This document shows positions 1 to 11,738 of a stretch of 64,000 bases of DNA, piece by piece. The first letter of the stretch is position 1, and every line of letters begins with the position of its first letter. This DNA comes from Theocolax elegans. Lineage: Eukaryota > Arthropoda > Insecta > Hymenoptera > Cerocephalidae. The position numbers and the translations under genes are program-made. The notes under the pieces are model-generated. The model ran no database searches, was not told where the DNA came from, and saw only the letters and a program-made list of their open reading frames with translations. The stretch spans positions 7,558,007-7,622,006 of the forward strand of contig CM047430.1 of NCBI GenBank assembly GCA_026168455.1, written 5' to 3'.

Positions 1-1296
1 AAACAATCGTTAATTCTACCAAAAAATTACTATTTATTGTTTTCGAAATATTTTTAGCTATTTTTTGTTCTAAACACTTAATGTAGTAGAAATGTTTCCA
101 AATGAAGTATTGAAGTAGCAGAACTCTTGTATGCAAAAATTCATTACATATGTAACATACTTGAGCCGCCTCTTGCCCCGATACATTACTTGTTATAAGC
201 TCTATCTAGCGGTGAAAGTGAAAAATTACAGCCGTGACGAAGTGATGGCGCTGTTGTTCGGAAATTGAGCATGAGAGACAGATACTCACAGACACAAACC
301 CCCAATTGTGTAAAGCTTCTTTTCTTGCAAAATGATCGGATGCAAGCCTCGCGAAATTGTAGAATATGTTGTTGCAACGCTTGAACTAGGGCGCTTCCAT
401 GTATCTGCAAAAAAGCAAGGCACAAGGGCCAAAAAGCGACGTCTACAAAGCTAGAATATTTACTTTATAAGCCCACGACAAAACCTACATCAGAATTTGT
501 TGTTAATTTGTTCAACCGGAACTGATTTTGTAGCTCTTGATATTCCCAAGAAACAGTGGCTATTCTGGCTAGAGTCTAAACGTAGCATAGCCACCATCTT
601 TCCTCGGCATCTATTGAAACTATCAACACAGAATTTGCAGCATATTTTGTTGCTAAATTGTTTAACTAAAACTAATTTTGTCGCTTCTGCCCTTTCCGGG
701 ATAAAATTAATATTGTAGTGAAGTTATTTCATTTACGAATGTCACATAGACCTATAATTACACTCAATTGCAAAAAAAGCTACTTTTTAAGAGATTTGCT
801 TCTAATGCTTACTAATACTTGTTTATTAATTAAAAAAAAATTTTGTGCCTAAACATTATATACTTTTTATATGTAAGATCAATCCACCAAGTTAATTCTA
901 AGAAAAAAATATTTTACTGACTCTTAAATACCTTTATTAATTGTTCAATAATAAATAATTTAGTCTCAAATAGGTTTAAATGTTTAAGAAAAATATTTAT
1001 TCAAATATAACTATTAATAGTTACATTTTTTTATAACATAGAGAAATATTTTATAACAACATTACATTTTAAATATGTTAATAATTATTTTCAGAAAATA
1101 TGCTATTTAAAAAACACGTCTTTATTCTATTATAAATAACACATTAATATTTTTAAATATCTGTATGCTCAAAATCGTGTATACCATATATTTATTTGGA
1201 TCTTATATATTATTTAGGTATTTATTATTCGGATATTACACCAGAACATGCCTTAATAATTAACCATTTATCCTTAAATTATCAAATATTCAAATA
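1..1296. other. AT-rich DNA without recognisable gene
   Basis: No coding segment with family similarity was recognised. A slightly more GC-rich patch at about 170-430 can be translated on either strand but shows no domain, splice signal or codon pattern that I can defend; it may be an old transposon remnant. The rest is AT-rich with short homopolymer runs. Confidence 0.5.
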
Positions 1297-1313
1297 TTCT
1301 ATCAGGGTAACAT
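1297..1313. repeat. 17-bp boundary repeat, copy 1
   Basis: The sequence TTCTATCAGGGTAACAT occurs here, at 4420-4436 and at 5818-5834. The copies bound the two R1-like segments, so they look like target-site duplications or a conserved 3' terminal sequence of these elements. This copy sits at the 3' end (minus-strand sense) of the RT-bearing segment. Confidence 0.7.
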
Positions 1314-2038
1314 GTATTATATGACTGTACTAGAGTCTTTCCTTGGGGCTGTGTCACAGCATCAATCCGCAGATTTCCTGCCCCGGAAGCCCTCGTCATC
1401 TAAGCTTCACAGTTGGTTGGTTTCCCTTGTCAGCCATGGTGCCTATAGCTTCCTTGATGCGTTCGAAAAGTGAAACTCTCTGAGAGCCTCCTATGGCATC
1501 GATTAACCCCGATGAGAGGCCACTAGTTAGTGTACCGAAACTCCTTACGATGGCACGCCGCCTTACGACGGTTAGCCTAGAGCCGTAATCCTCGGTAGGG
1601 ATGCGGCGGTGTTTAGCTCCCCGCCGTCTTCCGCTTTCGAACATAAGCGGCATCCGGGTCAACCATGCTTTACCCGTCAAGCCTGCTTGCAACCACATAC
1701 CACGCAGAGTCCAACCCTCCTGTGATACGTCAACGTTTCACTTTGACATAGAGGTACGTCAACGTGGGGCTTGTACCCAGCCCCCGCGTACCAGAGTAAA
1801 GTCATCCTGGTCCAACTGTCGACATGCCGAGACACATCTTCCTATTACTCCCCAGATCCCCGGGAAGGTTTTGCGGTAGGTGGCCTAACGTTCGAATTAA
1901 TGCAATTTGTAGGAGAAATTCCTTTGTATCCCGTGATGTGTCTGAACCCTCTGTTCACACGAGGCCGTTCAAAGTCGAGGGTTCTGACAATTTCCTTAAT
2001 CGGGTTCGAACAGGCGATCCCGGCTTTGGGGATGCCTT

Positions 2039-4420
2039 TCAAGGTCGATATACAGACTGGAGATCCTGGTGAGACAGGCTAACCAGCTTCACTGTACACG
2101 GCTTCACACTGGATTGCCAGAGAAGTGGCCTCTTTCTAGAAACACTTATACTTTCCCATTCATTCCAATTTGGTGTTAGTGGAGTAACGTCGCAATCATC
2201 ACTGTCACCGTCCTCGGAGTTCCGATCTGAGGGGATAACGAATTCTCGGGCGAATTTGTTAAACGTCCGATAGATCTCTATGCAGTCAACCAACACCGAA
2301 GGGTCACATGGCCACGAGTGGCCATACCTGTGAACCACATCGAAGAGTGGTTGTCTGCTCTTAGCTACACGGGGACAGTCAAAGAGTATATGGTCAGAAG
2401 TTTGCTCGAGACCACAGTTACATCTCGGGTCTTCGCTTTTCCCGAAACGGTACAGGTAAGACTTAAAAGACCCGTGTCCTGTGAGGAACTGCGATGTGTA
2501 GTGGTTCGGGCGTAACCAACTCTTTCTAGTCCTGTCATGTACAGAGCGGATGAACTTGCGCGTGGTCGACCCCTTTTCTGTAGAATCCCATCTCTTCTGC
2601 CACTCGTTCAAAAGTTCATTATGAACTTTTCTTTTGGCTTCAGAGATGTTGCTTTTCAAAGTTCTATTCTCGGGGTCTATTTCGAAACGCATGTCGTTCA
2701 CGAGGATGGATCTGCTCCACCTGATGTGGTAATGAGCTACTCTTTCCTTCAACACTAGGTCGATGGGCAGGGCAGCAGACATCACCTGAAGTGCTTCATG
2801 GGATACGGTGTTGTACGCTTTCGAAAGCCAGATCAGAGTCCGTCTTTGCAAAGATGCAAGCTTCTTCTTACCGGCAGTATCCACACCGTTTCACCACCCA
2901 GCAGCTGCATACGCAACTATGGGGGTAAATAGGCACTTATACACCAGGCTGAGGGATCTATTTTTCATCCCCCAATTCGCGCCAGAGATCTGTGATCGGC
3001 GACCAAGGAGGTCGTACCACTTAGATTCGATGATTTGGATGTGCTTCGTCACTCCGAACCTTTCCTGAAAGGTTACACCAAGGTACTTCATATCCTTAAG
3101 CATTTTGATCGTTTGCCCTTTCAGCTGAACCTTTGGGGGTTTACGAGTCATCCTTTCAATAGTATCATTCCCGATTTCGGGATCGATATGTCCAGTTTGT
3201 GTTGTTCACACCAGGTTTCGACAATATCCATCATTCTTTGTCCATGTTCTTGGAGCTTCGTTCGGGTTTCGCCTTCGACTAAGGTGATTATGTAGTCAGC
3301 GTACGCTATTGCGTTAAACCCGTTACTATGAAGCTCCCTGAGTAAGGTGTCATAATAGAGATTCCATCCGATTGGGCCGAAAATCGATCCCTGGGGGCAT
3401 CCTTTGGTCACTCTCTTCCTGGACTCTTCGAAGTTTGCTTTAATGCAAACCTCCCTGTCCTGAAGATAGTTCGACAACAAATTAAACAAACTTGCTGGGC
3501 ACTTTCGACTCTTGAGCTCACTAAGGAGGCTCGGCCACCACAAGTTGTCGAATGCCCCTGAGATGTCTAGGGGGGCCGCCATCACATAAGAACTTTCGCT
3601 GCATTGGACTAGTTGCCTGAGCCTCATGATGGCATCCTCCGTCGACAATCCGGATTTTAATCCGAACTGATCTCCGGATTTTTCGATATCTATAGGCCCT
3701 GGCTCGTCCTGTTGCTGTTCTTTAAGCCTTTTTATAATGAGGCGTTCAAGGGTTTTACCCATGACGCTGAGCAGGCAAAGCGGTCTATAAGACTTCATTT
3801 CATGCTCATCTCTGTCAGGCGATTTAAGTATAGTGATCAGCATTCCTTCCTTCCATCTCTTGGGAAAGACACTATACCTCAAATACCTCGAAGAGGCATT
3901 GAATAGTTTGTCGATCTCGTCTAGCAATGGAGTTGACTTTTTGAGCACTTCTACTTCCACTCTGTCCGTGCCTGGACTCTTCCCGTTCTTGTTCTCAAAG
4001 ATTACTTGAACTATTTCAAGCCGGGTGAAGGGAGGTGTCTCCTGGCAGTCTAGCCCTCCAAGACAGGCTCTACGTTTTTCAACGTGAAAGTCCGTCTCCT
4101 TCGATATGTCATCGTCTGGCACTAGAGTGTTTAGTAGAGCGTCACAGGTCTCTTTCCAAGTCGTTGTGGATCCTTTAGCTCCGGTTACAGTGTTGAGAGC
4201 CTTCATGATTCGTACTTTGCCTGAAGCGAGCCTGTGTGAAAGACTCCATACGTCCTTCTCGCTTTCCCGGCTGACGAACTGTTTCCAGCTCTCCTTTTTG
4301 GATCTCGTAATTTCGGACTTGTATTTGGTCTTTGCTTTCCGCATGAGGGAAAGCGTGTTCTTGAGCCTTCGTTGTTTCCTGGTCTCAGTCGTCCCGCTTC
4401 CTGTGTTCTGGGTTAGCCAT
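2039..4420 (-). pseudogene. Non-LTR ORF2 fragment: reverse transcriptase and C-terminal zinc motif, broken
   Basis: The product would be the R1-type polyprotein that makes cDNA at a nicked target. Three open segments in different frames follow each other on the minus strand: 4344-3148 (RT fingers and palm), 3151-2891 (thumb) and 2884-2039 (C-terminal region), so at least two frameshifts separate them. In the first, LDISGAFDNLWW is RT motif A, GCPQGSIFGPIGWNL is motif B, and the catalytic motif C reads AYADYIITL where the family has YADD; the second aspartate is lost, which should abolish polymerisation. The last segment holds RCNCGLEQTSDHILFDCPR, the C-x-C-x7-H-x4-C motif typical of R1-clade C termini. 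No endonuclease domain is present. The copy is dead. Confidence 0.85.
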
Positions 4421-4436
4421 TCTATCAGGGTAACAT
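4420..4436. repeat. 17-bp boundary repeat, copy 2
   Basis: Second copy of TTCTATCAGGGTAACAT, exactly at the junction between the RT-bearing segment and the non-coding R1-related segment. Confidence 0.7.
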
Positions 4437-5817
4437 GTATTCTATGACTGTTCTAGAGTCTTTCCATAGGACAACATTGCACCGTCTAGCTGACAGTATT
4501 TGATCGCCCTGGTTTCTCCGTCATTCGACTTTCGTAACCCCTCAGGATTAGATAGTTTTGTTCTAAATGATCCCAAGCGCTTCGGATTCGATTCGGCATT
4601 CCGATAACTTTATAAGTCACGAAAGCCGTCGAGAGTCACCTATGGGATCGGTTTACAACGATCGGAGGCCACTTGAACAGTGTACCGAAACTCGTTACTG
4701 GGGCCCACCGCCTTGCGACGGCTAGCCTAGAGTCGTAATTCTCGGTGTGAATGCGGCGGTGTTTAGCTCACCGCCGTCGTCCGCTTTCGAACATAAGCGG
4801 CATCCGGGTTACTCTTCGCTTCACCCGTCAAGCCTGCTTGCAATCACGTGCCCCGCAGAGTCCAACCCAATACTGGGGACACGCTAACGTTTCACTTTCA
4901 ACTCAGAGGTACGCCAACGTGGGGCTCGGATCCCAGTCCCTGCGTACCAGAGTAAAGTCATCCTGGTCCAACTGTCGATATGTCGAAGCACATCTTCCTA
5001 TTACTCCCCGGATCCCCGGGGAGGTTTTGCGGTAGGTGGCCTAGCGTTCGAATGTTCGTGAAGGGTAAAGCATTCGTCACTCCCTTCACGAACTCTCTAA
5101 GGGATACCGTTCAAAAATCCCCTGAAAGAGAAAAAAACGTACAAGCCAGAAGGCTTGCACGCTATAGCTTGTGAAGGATAAAACATTCGACAATCCTTCC
5201 ACAAGCCTTCCAAGGGATACCGTTCGAAAAATCCCTTGATAGAGAAAAAAGCGTACAAACCAGATAGAGGTTTGTACACTATGGTGTTTAACATCTCACC
5301 CTATGCAAAGTCTTCAGTTCGGAAGTATACCACAACTCGACTTACTAACTTTATACACAAGGATCTCTTTTGATGAAAGGGACACCCTTCTGTGAGACAT
5401 CCCAGCAACTCTCGTCTGGATGAGAAACTACTTCGGTCCGGATGTGCCCCAAGGCAGAGCTCGAAAGGCCCGCCTCAGTATTTTGACGCTGCACGTAGTA
5501 CACCCCGAAGGATGTCTACTTTGATTTAGCGGCCGTCCCTTCATCCCTAGGTAGAGTTTCCCTTGACGAAGTCGCCCAGATGAATAGAATAATCGTTAAC
5601 AGCGTATCTTCGACAAACTAAGCGTGCTAGTGAACCAAATATAGCAAGTTAAACGGTGAATCGCCGACACAGGCTCGACGAAACAGCTCGATTTCGAGGC
5701 GCACTAGTGGCAATCCTCTTCCTCCACTATCGTAGGAGGTCTATATCTCTCGGAATTGGGGGCCGAGTCACTCACCCTCACCCAACTCAGGAAATCTGAG
5801 AGCGGGTTTCCGCCAAG
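4437..5817 (-). mobile_element. Short non-coding derivative of the R1-like element
   Basis: Positions 4437-5045 repeat, with substitutions and small indels, the 3' UTR found at 1314-1900, including the blocks around GTGTACCGAAACTC and GCGGCGGTGTTTAGCTC. The remaining part (5046-5817) is GC-rich, has no convincing ORF and differs from the neighbouring copy; it contains a 114-bp tandem repeat. The 17-bp repeat lies at both ends. The simplest reading is a non-autonomous, internally deleted element with 5' and 3' untranslated parts only, mobilised by an R1-like relative; an alternative is a 5'-truncated copy of a different subfamily. Confidence 0.6.
5054..5282 (-). repeat. Two-copy 114-bp tandem repeat with internal stem
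   Basis: Units start at 5054 and 5168. Each begins with an inverted pair (GTTCGTGAAGGG with CCCTTCACGAAC; CTTGTGAAGG with CCTTCCACAAG), followed by AGGGATACCGTTC and an A-rich tract. The two units have diverged, but stem pairing is conserved by compensating changes, which suggests an RNA structure inside the retrotransposon transcript. Confidence 0.7.
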
Positions 5818-5834
5818 TTCTATCAGGGTAACAT
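5818..5834. repeat. 17-bp boundary repeat, copy 3
   Basis: Third copy of TTCTATCAGGGTAACAT, at the 5' boundary (minus sense) of the short R1-related segment. Confidence 0.7.
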
Positions 5835-6536
5835 TAAGAACTACGTAATTTCAGATAGCTTGGTAGGTTAAGGGGCATTTGCATACTCCCGATACAAGTA
5901 TGGGAGCGCTAACTGTTCGCCGCTAACTTGCCCGATCGATTGTTGTTTTGACAAATGTTAAATTACAATTTTATTTTTACGTATTTCGCGCAATCTTAAA
6001 TTATTCTTTATTTTATTATCTTATTACATATCAAGTTTTACTTGAATTGGGTTGCATATTTTAAGATAAAGCCGTGTAAATTTACATTTTTGCTTGATCC
6101 TTTTTTTTTCTTATGTGTATATGTATTTATTCGAGACCAAATTAAGATAGAGCTGACTAGAAGATCGCACGAGCGAGATCTTATAAGTTGATATATCTTA
6201 ATTTCGATTGAGTGGTCAATTTCGTAGGTTAGATAGGTATTGTTTATATAATACTGCAAAACAGTAGGAAAGAAGGCTTTTCGTCTGTTGGTTATTTTTC
6301 CATATTTAACGGTATCGTGGTTGAGAAAATATATTTAATAATACTGTGTCAAAAAGAAAATACCGATAATTGAATGGCAGCTGGTGCTTTAGCTATGTTG
6401 ACTACAATGACAAACGGGCTTGTCACAAAATATTTGAATACTTATTTCGAATCTATTAAATTTTTGACTTGGAGATCCAGATCAAGATTTGTAACATACA
6501 GAAATCATTATTGTTTCCAATATGATGAGTGGTATT
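5835..6536. other. AT-rich spacer, nothing recognised
   Basis: No supported gene or RNA was found. An ORF-sized open stretch on the minus strand at about 6040-6260 is AT-rich and carries no domain signal. Confidence 0.5.
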
Positions 6537-7934
6537 AAAAAATTGTTACAAAAACAATTCAAGAAAATATTATAGAACTTTTGAAAAATTATATATACTA
6601 AAGCCTTAGAAGCATAGTCTAGACCATATAAAATACATTTTATAAGTGAGACTGAACTTCCGAAAGTTTATAATGAACAAAATAGCAATATATTTTAAGT
6701 AAATAAAAAAATAAATAGAAACTTTTTTTCAAGATTTAACATCAGATGTTTGCTTTCTCTCTCAACTAAACTGTAATTTTGTTTCTGTTGTTATGTTAAA
6801 TTCAAGTTATAATGAACAATTGAAACATGTTTAAAAGTATGTAAATTACCGACGATATTGTGATAACTTAAGCTTTTCTTTTGCTAATAATTATTTGTGC
6901 TTGATGAAGCAACATAATTATACAGAGTCTTAGTGTGTGTAAGTCACAAGATAATATTATAAACATTAATTATTTAAACTTGTGAGCGAGTTAAATAATT
7001 AATTCACATTTTGGATTTTGGTTAGTGAAATAATTTTGTTGGTGCACTGATCGGTGTAAATTTACAATTTTTCTACTCGTTGCAAATAATAATTATTTTA
7101 TTGTTGTGAATCCAATGAAATGATTTTGAATTGAAAATTGCATATTTCCGAAATATTTGAAACACTAGGGATGTCGTAAGCTATGAAGCACGAATGGACC
7201 AGCCTATATGTAAATTACGCATATCTAGGGATATAAGTCGGGAAACGAAAAAACTTCCGATTGAGGCAGTGTATGTCCATTTGGAACGTTTATATTCAAA
7301 CGCAAATTGCGTGGAGGTCGAGTGCCTCGAACGCCTTTGGGTCACCGTATTAGATGTGTAGGCATTATTCTGGAGATCCCATGATTCTCAGAGTACGATG
7401 AGAATGTAAGGGCAGAGCCTATACACAAACCTCTAGAATGTCAGAAACGGAAGATCGCGAAAGAGTTGCTGGTGACAGGGTACACATTCTTGAAGCAGAT
7501 ATAACTCCGTCGTCAAGGGGACTGTTCAGAAACTCGCTAATGAATAATGCGCAAAGCTCAGGTTCAACATCAACAGGTGCTATATTTAGACGGTTTGTGG
7601 CATATGGGTAGCGACCACCGCAGCACCAACAATTCCTTATGTCCCCGTTTCTTTGGCTGTAGCTTCATGCACAGCCGCAACGTCGACGGTTATGACCGTG
7701 ACGTCTGCTCACCTGAAAGGTATTTATGCACCCGCACAATATCTTCCAAATGTGAATCAGAGAAACAGCAGACATCTTGGCATTGGAGAGAGTGCACTGC
7801 CAATAGAATATATTGACATGGATTCGCAAGCGGTAGCCGACCGTCGTATGTCACGAGCATACATCTCTAGACAATACGAAATCAGGCAATCTGAGGCCAA
7901 CCCAACCGAACGTAAATTTGTCGATGATAGGAAT
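6537..7934 (+). repeat. 1.39-kb tandem duplication, unit 1
   Basis: Unit 1 matches 7935-9325 almost base for base over its last ~1.2 kb, with an offset of 1390. Its first ~180 bp carry several small indels relative to unit 2. The unit ends at GATAGGAAT, where unit 2 continues into unique sequence. The near identity means either a recent tandem duplication or an assembly artefact from two haplotypes. Confidence 0.9.
7438..7934 (+). pseudogene. Unrecognised gene fragment, first copy, frameshifted
   Basis: An ATG at 7438 opens a 57-codon segment (MSETEDRERVAGDRVH onwards) that ends at TAG 7609-7611. Coding-like sequence then continues in another frame: APTIPYVPVSLAVASC, GIYAPAQYLPN and IEYIDMDSQAVADRRM lie between about 7612 and 7930. 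The hydrophobic stretch around SLAVASCTAATSTVM could be a membrane segment. The break could be a frameshift or a missed splice, but no clean GT-AG pair is evident. The copy is cut off at the duplication joint. I do not recognise the family. Confidence 0.5.
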
Positions 7935-9325
7935 TGTTACAAACACATTCAAGAAAATATATAGAAACTTTTGAAAAATTACTATACTTAAAGCCTTAGA
8001 AGCATAGTATAGACCATTATAAAATTACATTTTATAAGTGAGACTGAACTTCCGGAAAGTTTATAATGAACAAAATAGCAATATATTTAAGTAATAAAAA
8101 ATAAATAGAAACTTTTTTTCAAGATTTAACATCAGATGTTTGCTTTCTCTCTCAACTAAACTGTAATTTTGTTTCTGTTGTTATGTTAAATTCAAGTTAT
8201 AATGAACAATTGAAACATGTTTAAAAGTATGTAAATTACCGACGATATTGTGATAACTTAAGCTTTTCTTTTGCTAATAATTATTTGTGCTTGATGAAGC
8301 AACATAATTATACAGAGTCTTAGTGTGTGTAAGTCACAAGATAATATTATAAACATTAATTATTTAAACTTGTGAGCGAGTTAAATAATTAATTCACATT
8401 TTGGATTTTGGTTAGTGAAATAATTTTGTTGGTGCACTGATCGGTGTAAATTTACAATTTTTCTACTCGTTGCAAATAATAATTATTTTATTGTTGTGAA
8501 TCCAATGAAATGATTTTGAATTGAAAATTGCATATTTCCGAAATATTTGAAACACTAGGGATGTCGTAAGCTATGAAGCACGAATGGACCAGCCTATATG
8601 TAAATTACGCATATCTAGGGATATAAGTCGGGAAACGAAAAAACTTCCGATTGAGGCAGTGTATGTCCATTTGGAACGTTTATATTCAAACGCAAATTGC
8701 GTGGAGGTCGAGTGCCTCGAACGCCTTTGGGTCACCGTATTAGATGTGTAGGCATTATTCTGGAGATCCCATGATTCTCAGAGTACGATGAGAATGTAAG
8801 GGCAGAGCCTATACACAAACCTCTAGAATGTCAGAAACGGAAGATCGCGAAAGAGTTGCTGGTGACAGGGTACACATTCTTGAAGCAGATATAACTCCGT
8901 CGTCAAGGGGACTGTTCAGAAACTCGCTAATGAATAATGCGCAAAGCTCAGGTTCAACATCAACAGGTGCTATATTTAGACGGTTTGTGGCATATGGGTA
9001 GCGACCACCGCAGCACCAACAATTCCTTATGTCCCCGTTTCTTTGGCTGTAGCTTCATGCACAGCCGCAACGTCGACGGTTATGACCGTGACGTCTGCTC
9101 ACCTGAAAGGTATTTATGCACCCGCACAATATCTTCCAAATGTGAATCAGAGAAACAGCAGACATCTTGGCATTGGAGAGAGTGCACTGCCAATAGAATA
9201 TATTGACATGGATTCGCAAGCGGTAGCCGACCGTCGTATGTCACGAGCATACATCTCTAGACAATACGAAATCAGGCAATCTGAGGCCAACCCAACCGAA
9301 CGTAAATTTGTCGATGATAGGAATA
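7935..9325 (+). repeat. 1.39-kb tandem duplication, unit 2
   Basis: Second unit of the tandem duplication. It contains the same gene fragment and, unlike unit 1, continues uninterrupted into the downstream Ser/Arg-rich coding-like sequence, so unit 2 probably keeps the ancestral right junction. Confidence 0.9.
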
Positions 9326-9791
9326 GATATGACCTCTTCTAGGACTTGTGAAGGGCAAAATAGAGGAGAGAGGCGGGAGTACATGACTTCGAACAGAAAA
9401 CCACAACAAAACCGTTCAGTAAGTAGAGCCTCTAGTAACAATAAACGTCGTGAGAGCTGTAAGGAGAGATGTACTCATAAACGTTAGTCCAACCGTAAAC
9501 ACAAGGTCCTAGAGAGAAATCGAACAGACGTAGAGAAACGTCTCAAGATAAGCGTGCGGTGGCTACATGCGATCAGTGTACACAGACGAAATCGTCCTAT
9601 GAGTATCAGTCTGATCGCGAACCTACTCGTAGGAGATCCGAATCTCGAAGGGCGGCAGGAGGCCGACAAGAGAGTAGAAATTCTTCTACCAGTGGACATA
9701 GGAGTTCCCGGATGGATAATGGACGTATTTTTGGAGCTTTTTACATTTTTGTTGTTGATTTATCAGCTCCAAATATTTTTGAACATACATA
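8828..9791 (+). pseudogene. Unrecognised Ser/Arg-rich gene remnant
   Basis: This is the longer copy. It repeats the 57-codon opening segment (8828-9001) and the frame-shifted continuation (to about 9325), then extends in two further frames. One segment is basic (around RREYMTSNRKPQQNRSVSRA, ending at TAG 9487). The next holds TCDQCTQTKSSYEYQSDR and SESRRAAGGRQESRNSS, ending at TAA about 9791 beside the palindrome. At least three frame changes and a stop make it non-functional as read. Codon use and Ser/Arg richness argue that it was once protein-coding. The last ~30 residues may simply read into flanking DNA. No function is assigned. Confidence 0.5.
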
Positions 9792-9796
9792 AAAAT

Positions 9797-11275
9797 TATG
9801 TATATAATATCGGTATCACCGAACTAAATACTTTATTTTAGAATAAAGCAGGCCTATTATACTCTTTGTCCACTATGGTTGGTGGAATTTCCCAGAGCAC
9901 GGCCTTTTTAAAAAAAATTAAAGGCGTTTCGTTTTCGATCTCCAGCTTGGAATCCTCAGTAAAGAACTGGAGATCTTACCTTAGACGCTTGTCGCAAGAT
10001 GAACCGCGTTATATACGTGAACCTGCGGCTATATATATGGGATATTCCACGTGAAGTGGTCCGATCAAAATTTTAAAATGCATCAAATTTTGGGTACACA
10101 TTGCAAATGTTTTTCAGAATAAAGAAAAAAATTTTTAGGTACTGGAATCTTTTTGCTCAAAAGTTATTCTAACCTCAAAAAGTGAATTTTTCCAAGTTTT
10201 TTCAACACCAGCTGGGTTAACCGCTATTTAACTCAAAATCTATCAACTTTTACTATACAACATTATATGTAATATTCGTTGCTAATTATGTCTAGAATTT
10301 ATCCTTCTGGGTTAGAATTTCTAATCTCAAGGTCTATGTTACATAAACTACATGTCAATATTCAACTTAAAAAAAGTGTAAGTGCGCCACAATTGATTTT
10401 TTTATCCAAAAGACTAAAAGAAAGCTTGGAGCAATACCTTTCAAATGGTCTGTAGCATTTTTATGGCCTTTAATTCTGTAAAAAGTTATGATAGTTTAAA
10501 GAAAGACAAAAAATTCACAAAAATTAGCATGGTGTTTCCCATTTAAATTTTTAAAAAAATTTCGTGTTTCTTTAAATTATCATAACTTTTTACAGAATTG
10601 AAGGCCATAAAAATGCTACAGATCATTTGAAAGGTATTGCTCCAAGCTTTCTTTTAGTCTTTTGGATAAAAAAATCAATTGTGGCGCACTTACACTTTTT
10701 TTAAGTTGAATATTGACATGTAGTTTATGTGACATTGACCTTGAGATTAGAAATTCTAACCCAGAAGGATAAATTCTAGACATAATTAGCAACGAATATT
10801 ACATATAATGTTGTATAGTAAAAGTTGATAGATTTTGAGTTAAATAGCGGTTAACCCATCTGGTGTTGAAAAAAACTAGAAAATGTTCAATTTTTGAGGT
10901 TAGAATAACTTTTGAGCTGATAAATTCCAGTACCTAAAAATTTTTTTCTGTATTCTGAAAAACATTTGCAATATGTATCCAAAATTTGGTGCATTTTAAA
11001 ATTTTGATCGGACCACTTCACGTGGAATACCCCATATATATATATAGCCGCAGAACATCTTGCTGGCATCGCGGTTCATCTTGCAACAAGCGTCTAAGGT
11101 AAGATCTCCAGTTCTTTACTGAGGAATCCAAGCTGGAGATCGAGGACGAAACGCCTTTAATTTTTTTTAAAAAGGCCGTGCTCTGGGAAATTCCACCAAC
11201 CATAGTGGTCATTGAGTACAATAGGCCTGCTTTATTCTAAAGTAAAGTATTTAGTTCATTGAGACCGATATTATA
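9797..11275. repeat. Long palindrome (foldback element), arms ~0.73 kb
   Basis: The left arm (from about 9797) and right arm (to about 11275) are reverse complements with few mismatches and meet near 10535 with almost no spacer. Matching landmarks are AATAAAGCAGGCCTAT at the left against ATAGGCCTGCTTTATT at the right, and CGTGAAGTGGTCCGATC at 10049 against GATCGGACCACTTCACG at 11007. No ORF with a transposase signature was found. It could be a foldback transposon, a fusion of two copies head to head, or the source of a long hairpin RNA. Confidence 0.9.
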
Positions 11276-11738
11276 TACAAATACATATTTACGAACGATA
11301 AATTCATTTTGTTTAATACATAAAAATTGTTGTAGATTTATTAATTTACAACATAAATCAATGAAATTGTTTGCTCGCATAAAAGGCCCTTAAACTCGCG
11401 TTCTAAAAATTTAATAATTTGTTATTAGTTTATTCTAAAATATGTTCCAAAAATATTTCACTTAAAAGTAGCAGGATCTACTGTACTCATAAATTTTTAA
11501 AATTATTGTACTTATAAAAGCGCAAAAACAAATGTATCAAATTTATCGAATTTATCAAGTATATCAAATTTTTGGTGTTTAGGACCTTATTTAACCTTTA
11601 CTTTAAACCCCAATAAACACTTTTATATTATAATACGCTATTTTAGGGTTAAGTGATACAAATTAAAAAATTGGCTACTGCCTTCTGTAAGTAGTATATA
11701 TACATGTAATATAACATTTTTTCTTTATAAATTTCTAG
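11276..11738 (+). other. AT-rich sequence, probable intron 3' part
   Basis: AT-rich DNA ending in a pyrimidine-rich tract and TTTCTAG at 11732-11738, a good 3' splice acceptor for the exon that follows. Upstream exons of that gene were not identified in the window. Confidence 0.5.

Larger units (their letters stand above)
1297..4420 (-). mobile_element. R1-clade-like non-LTR retrotransposon, 5'-truncated
   Basis: This minus-strand segment consists of a 3' untranslated region (about 1314-2038) and the 3' two thirds of an R1-type ORF2. Reverse transcriptase and the C-terminal Cys/His motif are present. The apurinic endonuclease domain expected upstream is absent because the segment ends at about 4420, immediately beside a second copy of the same 3' UTR. 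It is bounded on both sides by the 17-bp TTCTATCAGGGTAACAT repeat. 5' truncation is normal for target-primed reverse transcription. The GC content (about 50%) contrasts with the AT-rich flanks. Clade assignment rests on motif order and is not tested phylogenetically; R1 versus a related I-group clade remains open. Confidence 0.8.

Noticed and set aside
186..425. 79-codon minus-strand ORF as a gene
   Set aside because: No domain, no splice or promoter context, and the opposite strand is equally open; probably an old repeat.
5580..5700. Ribosomal RNA flank of an R1 insertion
   Set aside because: I could not match it to conserved 28S segments around the R1 or R2 sites.
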